A DNA stretch of 43,033 nt from Acidovorax sp. SRB_14 (GCF_012932145.1 NZ_MWOK01000027.1:1-43033); one strand, 5' to 3'; shown: positions 26,501 to 34,501, counted from the first letter of the stretch. Notes: generated by a model from the letters alone, not told the origin. Numbers and translations are program-made.

Positions 26501-27421
26501 TCAGGCGGCGCGCATCAGCGTGGACTTGCCAAACAGGCTCTCGAGCAGGTCCACGGCCAGTTCGGCCGTCTGGTTGCGGACGTCCAGCGCCGGGTTCAGC
26601 TCCACCAGGTCGAGCGAACCGAGCGCGCCGCAGTCGGCCAGCATTTCCATGAACAGCTGGGTTTCGCGGTAGGTCGGGCCGCCGCGCACGGCCGTGCCCA
26701 CGCCGGGCGCAATCGCCGGGTCCAGGCAGTCCATGTCGAAGCTCACATGCAGGTGCGTCGTGCCGTCCACCCCCATGAGCACCTGCTCCATCACGCTGCG
26801 CACGCCGAACTCGTCGATGTAGCGCATGTCGTAGACCTCGATGCCGAGCGCGTTGACGAAGCGCTTCTCGGCCGCATCCACGCTGCGCACGCCGATCAGG
26901 CTGAGCTGCGCGGGCGCCAGGGCCGTGGCGCCGCCCAGCTGCGTCAGGCACTGCGGCCCGTGGCCGAGCAGGCAGGCCACGGGCATGCCGTGCAAGTTGC
27001 CGCTGGGCGAGGTGCCCGGCGTGTTGGCGTCGGCATGGGCGTCGAACCACAGCACCTTCAGGCGCTTGCCCTGCTGGCGGCAGTGCTGCGCCACGGCGCT
27101 GATCGAGCCGATCGCCAAGCAGTGGTCGCCGCCCATGAGCAAGGGCAGCCGCCCGGCCGCCAGTTCGGCGAACACGGCGGCGAACACCGCCTCGTTCCAG
27201 GCCGTAACTTCAGGCAGGTGGCGAAAGCCGCCCTGCGGCGCCTGCTGCGGGTTGGGCGGGCCGGTGAGGTTGCCGCGGTCGGCCACGTCGAGGCCGTGCG
27301 CGCGCAGGGCCTGGGCAATGCCGGCAATGCGCAGGGCGTCGGGGCCGATGCTCGCGCCCAGGACGCTGGCGCCTATGTCGGTGGGCGCCCCGATGAGGGT
27401 GACGGATTGCTGCAGGGACAC
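26501..27421 (-). CDS. rocF: Arginase
   Basis: Mn-dependent ureohydrolase converting arginine to ornithine and urea. It is 306 residues with the three manganese-ligand motifs: GGDHCLAIGS (about residue 97), WFDAHADANTPGTSPSGNLHGMP (DAHAD, about residue 125) and FDMDCLDPAIAPGVGT (about residue 227). The GNLHGMP extension after the second motif and TYRE later favour arginase over agmatinase. The start is a GTG at 27421; no in-frame ATG lies just upstream. The upstream side abuts a MITE-like element. It is followed on the same strand by the amino-acid ABC operon. Confidence 0.94.
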   Translation of the reverse strand: MSLQQSVTLIGAPTDIGASVLGASIGPDALRIAGIAQALRAHGLDVADRGNLTGPPNPQQAPQGGFRHLPEVTAWNEAVFAAVFAELAAGRLPLLMGGDHCLAIGSISAVAQHCRQQGKRLKVLWFDAHADANTPGTSPSGNLHGMPVACLLGHGPQCLTQLGGATALAPAQLSLIGVRSVDAAEKRFVNALGIEVYDMRYIDEFGVRSVMEQVLMGVDGTTHLHVSFDMDCLDPAIAPGVGTAVRGGPTYRETQLFMEMLADCGALGSLDLVELNPALDVRNQTAELAVDLLESLFGKSTLMRAA

Positions 27422-27439
27422 GAGGCCTCCATCGGTGGC

Positions 27440-27694
27440 TTAGAACGTGTTGACGATTTCTACGGGGTCGCGTTGGGGTTGCGCAGATCACGCCGCATGG
27501 GCTCGTGCCCATGCAAGGGATGGGGCAGCTCAATCGCCCGATTTCACCCCAACCCGCAGGGCAAGCGTCTTTTCGGGCGGTCTGCGGCGTTGCGATGCTT
27601 GCCCATAGCGGGGCTATGGGCTGCGCACCGCGCCTTGCATCCCATCCCGAAAAGAGACTTGCGCGACCCCGTAGAAATCGTCAACACGTTCTTA
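27440..27694. mobile_element. MITE-like foldback element with 30-31 bp terminal inverted repeats
   Basis: The ends are perfect inverted repeats: 27442-27472 begins AGAACGTGTTGACGATTTCT and 27662-27692 is its exact complement over 31 bp. TTA occurs at both outer flanks (27440-27442 and 27692-27694), compatible with a 3 bp target duplication around a 249 bp element. The inside has no coding potential but nested palindromes: GTTGGGGT/ACCCCAAC (27472, 27546), an 8 bp stem with a 4 nt loop (27495-27514) and a 9 bp stem with a 3 nt loop (27601-27621). It fills the whole gap between the arginase start and the TSUP stop, whose TAA overlaps the element end. Confidence 0.8.
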
Positions 27695-28450
27695 ACGCAA
27701 AAAGGCATCGTAGCCCGTCTTGAGGATCAGCACGCTGACCACGAAGATGAAAATGCCGCGGACAAACCCGGTGCCGTGCTTGAGCGCCATGTGCGTGCCC
27801 AGCACGCTGCCGACCACGTTGGCCACGGCCAGCGGCAGCGCGAAGTGCCACCAGATGTGGCCCTTGAGCGAGAACAGGATCAGCGCCGCGACGTTGGTGG
27901 CGACGTTGAGCAGCTTGGCCGACGCCGAGGCGTTGAGGAAGTCGTAGCCGAGCAGGCGCACAAACAGGAACACGAAGAAGCTGCCGGTGCCGGGCCCGAA
28001 GAAGCCGTCGTAGAAGCCGATGCTCACGCCGATCAGGCTGGCGGCAACCCATTCGGCGCGGCCGGCAAAGCGCGGCGTGTGGTGGCGGCCCAGTTCCTTC
28101 TTGGCCAGCGTGTAGGCCAGCACGGCCAGCAGCACGAGCGGCAGGAGCTTGCGCAGGAAATCGGGCGAGAGCACGGTGACGGCCCAGGCGCCGGCAAAAG
28201 CGCCCGCGAAGCCGGCGAAGGCCGCGGGCAGCATGGCGCGCCAGCGGACCTGCACGCGGCGGCTGTACTGCCAGGTCGCCATGGCCGTGCCCCAGACCGA
28301 CGCGCTCTTGTTGGTGCCCAGCAGCGTGGCCGGCGGCGCGCTGGGGAAGGTGGCAAACAGGGCGGGCAGCAGGATCAGCCCGCCGCCGCCGACGATGGCA
28401 TCCACGAAACCGGCCAGCAGCGAGGCCAGCGTGACAACAATCCATTCCAT
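27692..28450 (-). CDS. TSUP-family permease (sulfite exporter TauE/SafE type)
   Basis: Integral inner-membrane protein of the TSUP family, 252 residues, about eight hydrophobic helices. Typical marks are FVDAIVGGGGLILLPAL in the first helix, GTNKSASVWGTAMATWQYSR, IGFYDGFFGPGTGSFFVF (the repeated glycine-rich family motif in the second half) and LNVATNVAALILFSLKG. Relatives move sulfite, sulfoacetate or other organic anions; the substrate here is unknown. The stop codon coincides with the edge of the MITE-like element. It is a distant paralogue of the permease at 36917. Confidence 0.92.
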   Translation of the reverse strand: MEWIVVTLASLLAGFVDAIVGGGGLILLPALFATFPSAPPATLLGTNKSASVWGTAMATWQYSRRVQVRWRAMLPAAFAGFAGAFAGAWAVTVLSPDFLRKLLPLVLLAVLAYTLAKKELGRHHTPRFAGRAEWVAASLIGVSIGFYDGFFGPGTGSFFVFLFVRLLGYDFLNASASAKLLNVATNVAALILFSLKGHIWWHFALPLAVANVVGSVLGTHMALKHGTGFVRGIFIFVVSVLILKTGYDAFLR

Positions 28451-28543
28451 GGCGCAATTGTCGCACCGCGTTTGCTATCGTTTTACCAGTGCGGTGCGGC
28501 GCTGCACAGGGCGCAGCGGCCGGAACCCCCGGAAGCCGCGGCC

Positions 28544-28574
28544 AAAAAAAAGGCGCCGACACAGGGTCGGCGCC
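28544..28574 (-). terminator. Strong rho-independent terminator
   Basis: A perfect 9 bp GC-rich stem with a 5 nt loop and eight T on the minus strand, 168 bp downstream of the GMC oxidoreductase stop. It is the clearest minus-strand terminator in the window. Confidence 0.9.
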
Positions 28575-28683
28575 TTGGCAAAACGGCATCTCATGGCGGA
28601 TGCTTGGGAATGTGGTTCTGGCTGTAGGTTGTCTCCTCGGCCCCTCGTTGGGCGCACCGCAGTGCGCTGTCGAGTTCGGAGAC
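28544..28683 (-). ncRNA. Candidate structured RNA (small RNA or 5' leader) ending in a strong terminator
   Basis: Minus-strand region between the GMC gene and the TSUP gene. It can form, in order: an outer pair GTCTCC/GGAGAC (28683-28678 with 28636-28631) closing a 6 bp hairpin with tetraloop (28667-28652); a GCATC/GATGC hairpin (28603-28586); and a perfect 9 bp terminator stem GGCGCCGAC/GTCGGCGCC (28574-28552) followed by eight T (28551-28544). It may be an independent small RNA, the 3' UTR of the GMC gene, or a leader controlling the TSUP gene about 95 bp further on. I recognise no known RNA family in it and no clear promoter. Confidence 0.4.
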
Positions 28684-28741
28684 TGTAGTGGCAGGGGCCG
28701 CCGCCGCGTATAGGGAATTTCCCGCCCCCGGCGGTGCCGCG

Positions 28742-30430
28742 TTACGTCGGGTGTGCGGCGCGGATCCACTGCGCCGCCTTCTCGGCCAGCATCAGCGTGG
28801 GCGCGTTGGTGTTGCCGCTGGTGATGGTGGGCATGGCACCGGCGTCGACCACGCGCAGGCCGGCCACCACGCCGCCGCGGCCATCGCGCACGCGCAGCTG
28901 CGCATCGAGCACCGCCATCGGGTCGCCGTCGCGGCCCATCTTCGTCGTGCCCACCGGGTGGAAGATGGTCGTGGCGATGTCGCCGGCCAGGCGCGCGAGC
29001 TCGTCGTCGCTCTGGAACTGCACGCCGGGTTTCCATTCTTCGGGCTGGTACGCGGCGAGCGCCGGCTGCGCGACGATGCGGCGCGTGACGCGCAGGCTGT
29101 CGGCCGCGACCTGGCGGTCTTCGGGCGTGGAGAGGTAATGGGGCGCGATGGCCGGCGCGTCTTCGAAACGCGGGCTCCGGACCTGCACCGTGCCGCGGCT
29201 CGTCGGGTTCAGGTTGCAGACGCTCGCGGTGAACGCCGGGAAGCGGTGCAGCGGCTCGCCGAACGCGTCGAGCGAGAGCGGCTGCACGTGGTATTCGAGA
29301 TTGGGATGCTCGAACGCGGGGCTGCTGCGCGTGAAGGCGCCGAGCTGCGACGGCGCCATGCTCATCGGGCCGCTGCGCTTGAGCGCGTATTCGAGGCCGA
29401 TCCTGGCCTTGCCCAGCAGCGAGCCGGCCAGGGTGTTGAGCGTGGGCACGCCCTGCACCTTGAACACCGCGCGGATCTGCAGGTGGTCCTGCAGGTTGGC
29501 GCCGACGCCGGGCGCGTCCTGCACGACCTCGATGCCGTGCCCCTGCAGCAGCGCCGCCGGGCCGATGCCCGAGAGCTGCAGCAGCTGCGGCGAGTTGATG
29601 GCGCCGGCGCTCAGGATCACTTCGCACTGCGCATGCGCGGTGACCATCTCCTGCCCCGTCCACACCTGCACGCCGGTGCAGCGGCGGCTGCCGTCGCCCT
29701 GGGTCTCGAATACCAGCCGGCTGGCCTGGGCCGAGGTCCACATCTCGAAGTTCGGCCGGCCATAGCAGAGCGGGCGCAGGAACGCCTTGGCCGTGTTCCA
29801 GCGCCAGCCGGCCTTCTGGTTGACCTCGAAGTAGCCCACGCCCTCGTTGGTGCCGCCGTTGAAGTCGTCGGTGGCCGGAATGCCGGCCTGCTGCGCGGCC
29901 TGCGCGAACGCGTCGAGCACGTCCCAGCGCAGGCGCTGCTTCTCGACCCGCCACTCGCCCTTGCCGCCGGTGCTCTTGCTGCCGTGCAGGCGCTTGAAGT
30001 CTTCGCTCTCGCCGTCGGGCTGGTCCAGGCGCCAGTGGTCTTCGTGGCGGCGAAACGCCGGCAGCACATTGTCCCAGCGCCAGGTGTCGTCGCCGGTGAG
30101 CTGCGCCCACTGGTCGTAGTCGCGCGCCTGGCCGCGCATGTAGATCATGCCGTTGATGCTGCTGCAGCCGCCCAGCGTCTTGCCGCGCGGGTAGCGCAGG
30201 CTGCGGCCGTTGAGGCCCGCGTCGGGTTCGGTCTGGTAGAGCCAGTCGGTGCGCGGGTTGCCGATGCAGTACAGGTAGCCCACGGGGATATGGATCCAGT
30301 GGTAGTCGTCGCGCCGGCCGGCCTCGACGAGCAGCACGCGCCGGCGCGGGTCGGCGCTGAGGCGGTTGGCCAGCAGCGCACCGGCCGTGCCGCCGCCGAT
30401 GATGACGAAGTCGAAAGTGGTGTCGCCCAT
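28742..30430 (-). CDS. GMC-family FAD-dependent oxidoreductase (choline dehydrogenase-like)
   Basis: FAD-dependent alcohol or choline-type dehydrogenase, 562 residues, close to BetA length. It has the dinucleotide-binding motif DFVIIGGGTAGALLANRL at the N-terminus, the GMC signature-1 region YPRGKTLGGCSSINGMIYMRG (residues about 78-98), signature-2 GAINSPQLLQLSGIG (about 270), and the C-terminal active-site region TIFHPVGTTKMG with catalytic His and NTNAPTLMLAEKAA with the partner residue. The substrate is uncertain, as this family covers choline, polyethylene glycol and other alcohols. No betaine-aldehyde dehydrogenase is adjacent, arguing against a classical bet operon. The ATG at 30430 gives a family-like start directly at the FAD motif. 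Confidence 0.93.
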   Translation of the reverse strand: MGDTTFDFVIIGGGTAGALLANRLSADPRRRVLLVEAGRRDDYHWIHIPVGYLYCIGNPRTDWLYQTEPDAGLNGRSLRYPRGKTLGGCSSINGMIYMRGQARDYDQWAQLTGDDTWRWDNVLPAFRRHEDHWRLDQPDGESEDFKRLHGSKSTGGKGEWRVEKQRLRWDVLDAFAQAAQQAGIPATDDFNGGTNEGVGYFEVNQKAGWRWNTAKAFLRPLCYGRPNFEMWTSAQASRLVFETQGDGSRRCTGVQVWTGQEMVTAHAQCEVILSAGAINSPQLLQLSGIGPAALLQGHGIEVVQDAPGVGANLQDHLQIRAVFKVQGVPTLNTLAGSLLGKARIGLEYALKRSGPMSMAPSQLGAFTRSSPAFEHPNLEYHVQPLSLDAFGEPLHRFPAFTASVCNLNPTSRGTVQVRSPRFEDAPAIAPHYLSTPEDRQVAADSLRVTRRIVAQPALAAYQPEEWKPGVQFQSDDELARLAGDIATTIFHPVGTTKMGRDGDPMAVLDAQLRVRDGRGGVVAGLRVVDAGAMPTITSGNTNAPTLMLAEKAAQWIRAAHPT

Positions 30431-30513
30431 GGAGTCTCCGGTGTGGGTGCCGTCTGTGCGGCCTGCGCCGTGCATTGTGCGGTGCGGCCCGCAGTCGCCC
30501 CGACAAGGATTGT

Positions 30514-30585
30514 GTTTTGCTATAAAAAAATGAGCTATTGGCGCTTGCCTGTATTGCGCTGGCGTACTTTTTGATGTTATTTTCT
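30514..30585. repeat. Dispersed palindromic repeat, copy 6 (divergent promoter region)
   Basis: GTTTTGCTATAAAAAAATGAGC, then TATTGGCGCTTGCCTGTATT, GCGCTGGCG and ACTTTTTGATG follow the family block order; the stem is partly decayed (GCGCTTG against GCGC). It lies between the divergent GMC and Mla-permease genes, so promoters of both must lie in or next to it. TATAAA-like sequence in its left end is a possible -10. Confidence 0.65.
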
Positions 30586-30704
30586 GGCGTGCGGTGCTTT
30601 GCACGCGCGGGCCGGGCTTGGCCTATCCTGCGCCCTGGCTTCATTTTCAAACGCCCCTGCCGGTGCCGCTACCATGGCCCCAGCCCTTGCCCCATCCCTT
30701 GCCC

Positions 30705-31829
30705 ATGCCCGACAGCCCGCCCCGCATCACCCGCGCCGACACGCCCGAGGGTCCGTGCGCGCTGCTGCAGGGGCGCTGGGGCGCGGCCGAGATGGGCTCG
30801 CGCGCGCAATGGCGCACGCTCTCGCGCCAGCTCGCCGGCCTGCCGGCGCAGCCGGACCTGGGCTGGGACCTGCGCGGGCTGCAGTGGCTCGACCATGTCG
30901 GCGCACAGCTGCTGTGGAACCACTGGGGCCGCGCCTGGCCGCAGCGCCTGGCGCTCACGCCCGGCCAGCGCGCGCTGCTCGAGCGCGCCGAGCGCTACAG
31001 CACCACCGCGCCGCCGGCCGAGCCCTGGCGCACGGCCGACCAGGTGGACCGGCTCGGCGTGCTGGTGCTGCACGGCGTGGACCATGCGCGCCACCTGCTG
31101 GTGCTGGTGGGCCAGCTGGCGCTCGACCTGCTGCGGCTGCTGCGCGCGCCGCGCCGCGGGCCCTGGCGCGACATTTCGGGCCACCTCTACCGCATGGGCG
31201 CGACCGCGCTGCCGATCACGGCGCTGGTGGGCTTCCTGATCGGCGTGGTGCTGGCCTACCTGATGAGCCTGCAGCTGCGCCAGTTCGGCGCCGAATCCTT
31301 CATCGTCAACATCCTCGGCATCTCGCTGATCCGCGAGCTCGGCCCGATGCTGGCGGCGATCCTGGTGGCCGGGCGCTCGGGCTCGGCCATCACGGCGCAG
31401 ATCGGCGTCATGCGCGTGACCGAAGAGCTCGATGCGATGCGCGTGATGGGCATCGCGCACGGCTTTCGCCTGGTGCTGCCGCGCGCGCTGGCGCTCGCGC
31501 TGGCGATGCCGTTGATCGCCGTGTGGACCACGCTGGCGGCGCTGGCCGGCGGCATGCTCGCGGCCGACGTGGCCATGGACGTGTCGCCGGCCTACTTCGC
31601 GCAGGCGCTGCCGCGCGCCGTCGATGCAGCCAACCTGGCGCTGGCGCTGTCCAAGTCGGTGGTGTTCGGCGTGCTGATCGCGCTCATCGGCTGCCACTGG
31701 GGCCTGCGCGTCCAGCCCAACACGCAAAGCCTGGGCGCGGGCACGACGGCCTCGGTGGTGAACTCGATCACCATGGTCATCGTGGTCGATGCGCTGTTCG
31801 CCGTCGCCTTCAAGAACGTGGGGATCTGA
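30705..31829 (+). CDS. mlaE: MlaE-type ABC lipid transporter permease with N-terminal STAS-like domain
   Basis: Inner-membrane permease of an MCE-type lipid transport system, 374 residues. Residues about 1-120 resemble a STAS domain (GPCALLQGRWGAAEM..., WDLRGLQWLDHVGAQLLWNHW), the role done by separate MlaB in E. coli. The MlaE core follows: MGATALPITALVGFLIGVVLAYLM, FIVNILGISLIRELGPMLAAIL, VAGRSGSAITAQIGVMRVTEELDAM, and a C-terminal GAGTTASVVNSITMVIVVDALFAV. First of a four-gene operon. The ATG at 30705 lacks a clear ribosome binding site, so the start is moderately certain. Confidence 0.9.
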   Translation: MPDSPPRITRADTPEGPCALLQGRWGAAEMGSRAQWRTLSRQLAGLPAQPDLGWDLRGLQWLDHVGAQLLWNHWGRAWPQRLALTPGQRALLERAERYSTTAPPAEPWRTADQVDRLGVLVLHGVDHARHLLVLVGQLALDLLRLLRAPRRGPWRDISGHLYRMGATALPITALVGFLIGVVLAYLMSLQLRQFGAESFIVNILGISLIRELGPMLAAILVAGRSGSAITAQIGVMRVTEELDAMRVMGIAHGFRLVLPRALALALAMPLIAVWTTLAALAGGMLAADVAMDVSPAYFAQALPRAVDAANLALALSKSVVFGVLIALIGCHWGLRVQPNTQSLGAGTTASVVNSITMVIVVDALFAVAFKNVGI

Positions 31830-31830
31830 C

Positions 31831-32667
31831 GTGGACGCGACCGACCCCGCCCCCGCGCCACTGCCGGCCCCTGCCGCAGCCGATGCGGCACCGGTGGTCG
31901 ACATCGCCGGCCTGTCGACCGTGTTCGGCAAGGGCGACGAGGCCTTTGCCGTGCACCAGGATCTGGACCTCAGCGTGCGGCGCGGCGAGATGCTGGGTCT
32001 GGTCGGCGGCTCGGGCACGGGCAAAACGGTGCTGCTGCGCCAGATGCTGGGCCTGGAACGCCCCACGCGCGGCCGCGTCGCGGTGCTGGGACGGCCGGCG
32101 TCCGAGATGGGCGGCGAGGGCGCGGCCAGCCGCGTCGGCATGCTGTTCCAGCACGGCGCGCTGTTCTCGGCCTTCAACGTGATCGACAACATCGCCTTCG
32201 CGCTGCGCGAGCAGGGCACGCTGCCGCCCGCGCTGGTCTGCGACGCCGCGATGGTCAAGCTGCAGATGGTGGGCCTGCTGCCCGAGCACGCCACGCGCAT
32301 GCCGGCCGATCTCTCGGGCGGCATGGTCAAGCGCGTGGCGCTGGCGCGCGCGCTCATCATGGACCCGCCGCTGCTCTTGCTCGATGAGCCCACGGCCGGG
32401 CTCGACCCGAATGGCGCGGACGAGTTCTGCACCCTGCTGCGCGAACTGCACGCCACGCTGGGCCTGACCATGGTGATGGTCACGCACGACCTCGACACGC
32501 TGTTTGCGCTCGCCACGCGCGTGGCCGTGCTGGCCGACAAGAAAGTCATCACCACCGGGCTGCCGCGGGAGGTGGCGCATTTCCCGCACCCGTTCGTGGA
32601 GCAATTTTTTCTGGGTGAGCGCGGCCGCCGGGCCATGGCGCCCGCCACGCCAGACAAGGAACGCTGA
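31831..32667 (+). CDS. mlaF: MlaF-type ABC lipid transporter ATPase
   Basis: Cytoplasmic ATPase of the lipid transporter, 278 residues. Walker A GGSGTGKTVLL (about residue 60), Q-loop FQHGALFSAFNV typical of the MlaF group, signature LSGGMVKRVALARAL, Walker B LLLLDEPTAGLDP and H-loop MVTHDLDTLFALA are all present. An Ala/Pro-rich stretch of about 22 residues precedes the domain. The GTG at 31831 starts one base after the permease stop; the stop overlaps the ATG of the MCE gene (TGATG). Confidence 0.94.
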   Translation: MDATDPAPAPLPAPAAADAAPVVDIAGLSTVFGKGDEAFAVHQDLDLSVRRGEMLGLVGGSGTGKTVLLRQMLGLERPTRGRVAVLGRPASEMGGEGAASRVGMLFQHGALFSAFNVIDNIAFALREQGTLPPALVCDAAMVKLQMVGLLPEHATRMPADLSGGMVKRVALARALIMDPPLLLLDEPTAGLDPNGADEFCTLLRELHATLGLTMVMVTHDLDTLFALATRVAVLADKKVITTGLPREVAHFPHPFVEQFFLGERGRRAMAPATPDKER

Positions 32668-33644
32668 TGGAAAACAAATCCCACGCCCTCGCGGCCGGCA
32701 TTTTTGTGGTGTTCGTCGCCGCCATGGTGGCGGCGCTGGCGATATGGCTCACGCGGGACAACGGCAGCTACCACCTGTACGAACTCTCCAGCCGCGAAGG
32801 CGTGAGCGGCCTGCAGCCGCAGGCCGCCGTGCGCTACAAGGGCGTGGCCGTGGGCAAGGTCACGCACATCGGCTTTGACCCGCAGGTCAGCGGCAACGTG
32901 CTGATCCGCATCGCGGTCGACGACGGCACGCCGCTCACGCCCACCACCTTCGCCGTGCTCGGCTACCAGGGCATCACGGGGCTGGCCTATGTGCTGCTCG
33001 ACGATGCCGGCGAGCCGCAGCCCGCGCTGCCGCCCGGCGCCAGCGGCCTGCCGCGCCTGCCGCTGCGCTCTTCGCCGTTCAGCCAGCTGGCCGACCAGGG
33101 CCCTGAAATTCTGGCGCAGGTCGAAGAGGCCACGCGCCGCATCAACCAGCTGCTCAGCGACGACAACCAGAAACTGGTCAGCGCCGCCATCGCCAACCTC
33201 GGCGCGGCGGCCGGCGGCGTGAACACGCTGGCCCAGCACCTGGACGCGACAGTGACGCAGAAGCTCGACCCCGCGCTGGCCACCCTGCCCGCGCTGGCGC
33301 ACGACGCCGGCCGCACGCTGGCCGCGCTGCAGGCGGCGGGCACCGACGTCTCGGGCATGGCCGCCGAGATCGGCCGCACCGCGCAGCGCCTGAACGCGCC
33401 TGACGGCGCCATTGCCCAGGCCGGCGAGGGCGCACGCGCCGCGGTGCGCACGGTCGAGCGCTTCAACGCGCGCACGCTGCCGCGCATCGAGCGCGCCGGC
33501 GACGCCGCCGCGCGCGCGGCGCGCCAGCTCGGGCGCGCCGCGACCGGCGTGACCGACAACCCGCAGGCGCTGATCTACGGCGCCGGCAGCACCCTGCCCG
33601 GCCCGGGCGAGCCCGGTTTTTCCGCCCCGGCCCCAGCGCCTTGA
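32667..33644 (+). CDS. MlaD-like MCE-domain protein
   Basis: Inner-membrane-anchored periplasmic lipid-binding protein, 325 residues. A single N-terminal helix (AAGIFVVFVAAMVAALAIWLT) is followed by one MCE domain (about residues 38-120) with SREGVSGLQPQAAVRYKGVAVGKV and YQGITGLAYVLLDD. The rest is a long helical region (DDNQKLVSAAIANLGAAAGG, AHDAGRTLAALQAAGTDVSG, GDAAARAARQLGRAATG) that could form a needle-like extension. It is longer than E. coli MlaD (183 residues). Third gene of the operon. Confidence 0.93.
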   Translation: MENKSHALAAGIFVVFVAAMVAALAIWLTRDNGSYHLYELSSREGVSGLQPQAAVRYKGVAVGKVTHIGFDPQVSGNVLIRIAVDDGTPLTPTTFAVLGYQGITGLAYVLLDDAGEPQPALPPGASGLPRLPLRSSPFSQLADQGPEILAQVEEATRRINQLLSDDNQKLVSAAIANLGAAAGGVNTLAQHLDATVTQKLDPALATLPALAHDAGRTLAALQAAGTDVSGMAAEIGRTAQRLNAPDGAIAQAGEGARAAVRTVERFNARTLPRIERAGDAAARAARQLGRAATGVTDNPQALIYGAGSTLPGPGEPGFSAPAPAP

Positions 33645-33654
33645 GGAGGCCTCC

Positions 33655-34332
33655 ATGTCCACATCAAATTTCATAGCTCCACCCGCAAGACTGGCGGGCG
33701 CTGCACTGGGTTTTGCCTTGATTTCTCTGGCCGGGTGCTCGGCGCTGCCGACGCCACCGGCGCGCCCGATGCTCTACGACTTCGGACCGGGCGCCGCCGC
33801 GCCCGCCGCCGCGCCTGCCGGGCAACGTGCGCCGCTGCCGGCGCTGGCCCTGGCCGAGGTCGAAGGCGTGGGCGCCAACGAGGGCAACACCGCCGTGGTC
33901 TACCGCCTGGCCTATGCCGATGCGCGCCAGCTGCGCCCCTACCAGCTGGCGCGCTGGAGCCAGCCGCCAGCGCAGCTGGTGCAGCAGGCGCTGCGCAGCG
34001 AGCTGGGCCAGCGCCGCGCCGTGCTGCGCGCCGGCGACGCGCTGGCCATCGTGCCCGGCGCGGACGGGCGCCTGCCGGACGTGCTGCGCGTGGAGATCGA
34101 GGAATTCAGCCAGGTCTTCACCAGCCCCGGCGCCAGCGCCGCCGTGGTGCGCCTGCGCGCCACGCTCACCGGCTCGTCGGTGCTCGGCGAGAGCCTGCTC
34201 GGCCAGCGCCTGTTCACCGTGCAGCACCCCGCCACCAGCGCCGATGCCGCCGGCGGCACGCGCGCCCTGGCCGAGGCCGCGGCGCAGGCCGCGCAGGACA
34301 TCGCGCAGTGGCTCGAGCAGGGCGGCCACTGA
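33655..34332 (+). CDS. ABC-type transport auxiliary lipoprotein (PqiC-like)
   Basis: Outer-membrane-directed lipoprotein of 225 residues completing the Mla-like system. The signal peptide ends in the lipobox LAGC (cysteine at about residue 28), followed by SALPTPPARPMLYDFGPG. The mature part has VVYRLAYADARQLRPYQLARWSQPPAQLVQQALR, a signature of the family that contacts MCE rings. The DNA encoding its signal peptide (33664-33726) resembles the dispersed palindromic repeat. It starts 10 bp after the MCE gene with a GAGGAGG ribosome binding site. An imperfect hairpin (CGTAGGCGG 34358 with CCGCCTACG 34390) lies downstream. Confidence 0.88.
   Translation: MSTSNFIAPPARLAGAALGFALISLAGCSALPTPPARPMLYDFGPGAAAPAAAPAGQRAPLPALALAEVEGVGANEGNTAVVYRLAYADARQLRPYQLARWSQPPAQLVQQALRSELGQRRAVLRAGDALAIVPGADGRLPDVLRVEIEEFSQVFTSPGASAAVVRLRATLTGSSVLGESLLGQRLFTVQHPATSADAAGGTRALAEAAAQAAQDIAQWLEQGGH
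33664..33726. repeat. Dispersed palindromic repeat, copy 7 (inside lipoprotein signal-peptide coding region)
   Basis: TCAAATTTCATAGCTCC, a CCCGC-AAGACTG-GCGGG hairpin (33682-33698), CGCTGCA and GGTTTTGCCTTGATTTCT follow the family block order (ATAGCT, stem, CGCT.CA, TTTTG.CTTGA). The stem is preserved although its bases differ from the GCGCTTG core. It is in frame and encodes the hydrophobic core and part of the N-region of the signal peptide. Match judged by eye. Confidence 0.5.
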
Positions 34333-34501
34333 AGCGCTCACTTCGGTCCTACACCCACGTAGGCGGTCACTGACGCGCACTGCCCCGCGCCGCCTACGCA
34401 CCGACCCAGGGTGCCGCCGTACAGTTTCTCCATCGCATCACGCAGTGGTTCCACACACAACGGGTGGATGGCAGAAGCGAAAATTTCGGAGGATTCGGAC
34501 C

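Noticed and set aside
28475-28657. Minus-strand 60-codon open frame through the candidate structured RNA
   Set aside because: It runs through the terminator hairpin and T-tract and has no ribosome binding site or recognisable sequence.
27681-30650. A 989-codon minus-strand open frame across the GMC and TSUP genes
   Set aside because: It is out of frame with both recognisable proteins and passes through the terminator at 28544-28574; high GC suppresses stops.
30669-33674. A 1001-codon minus-strand open frame opposite the Mla-like operon
   Set aside because: Its composition (Arg, His, Gln, Ala-rich) is a frame shadow of the four well-supported genes on the plus strand.
34358-34398. CGTAGGCGG/CCGCCTACG inverted repeat after the lipoprotein gene as terminator
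   Set aside because: The arms are 9 bp but the loop is 23 nt and no T-run follows; mentioned only as an imperfect hairpin.
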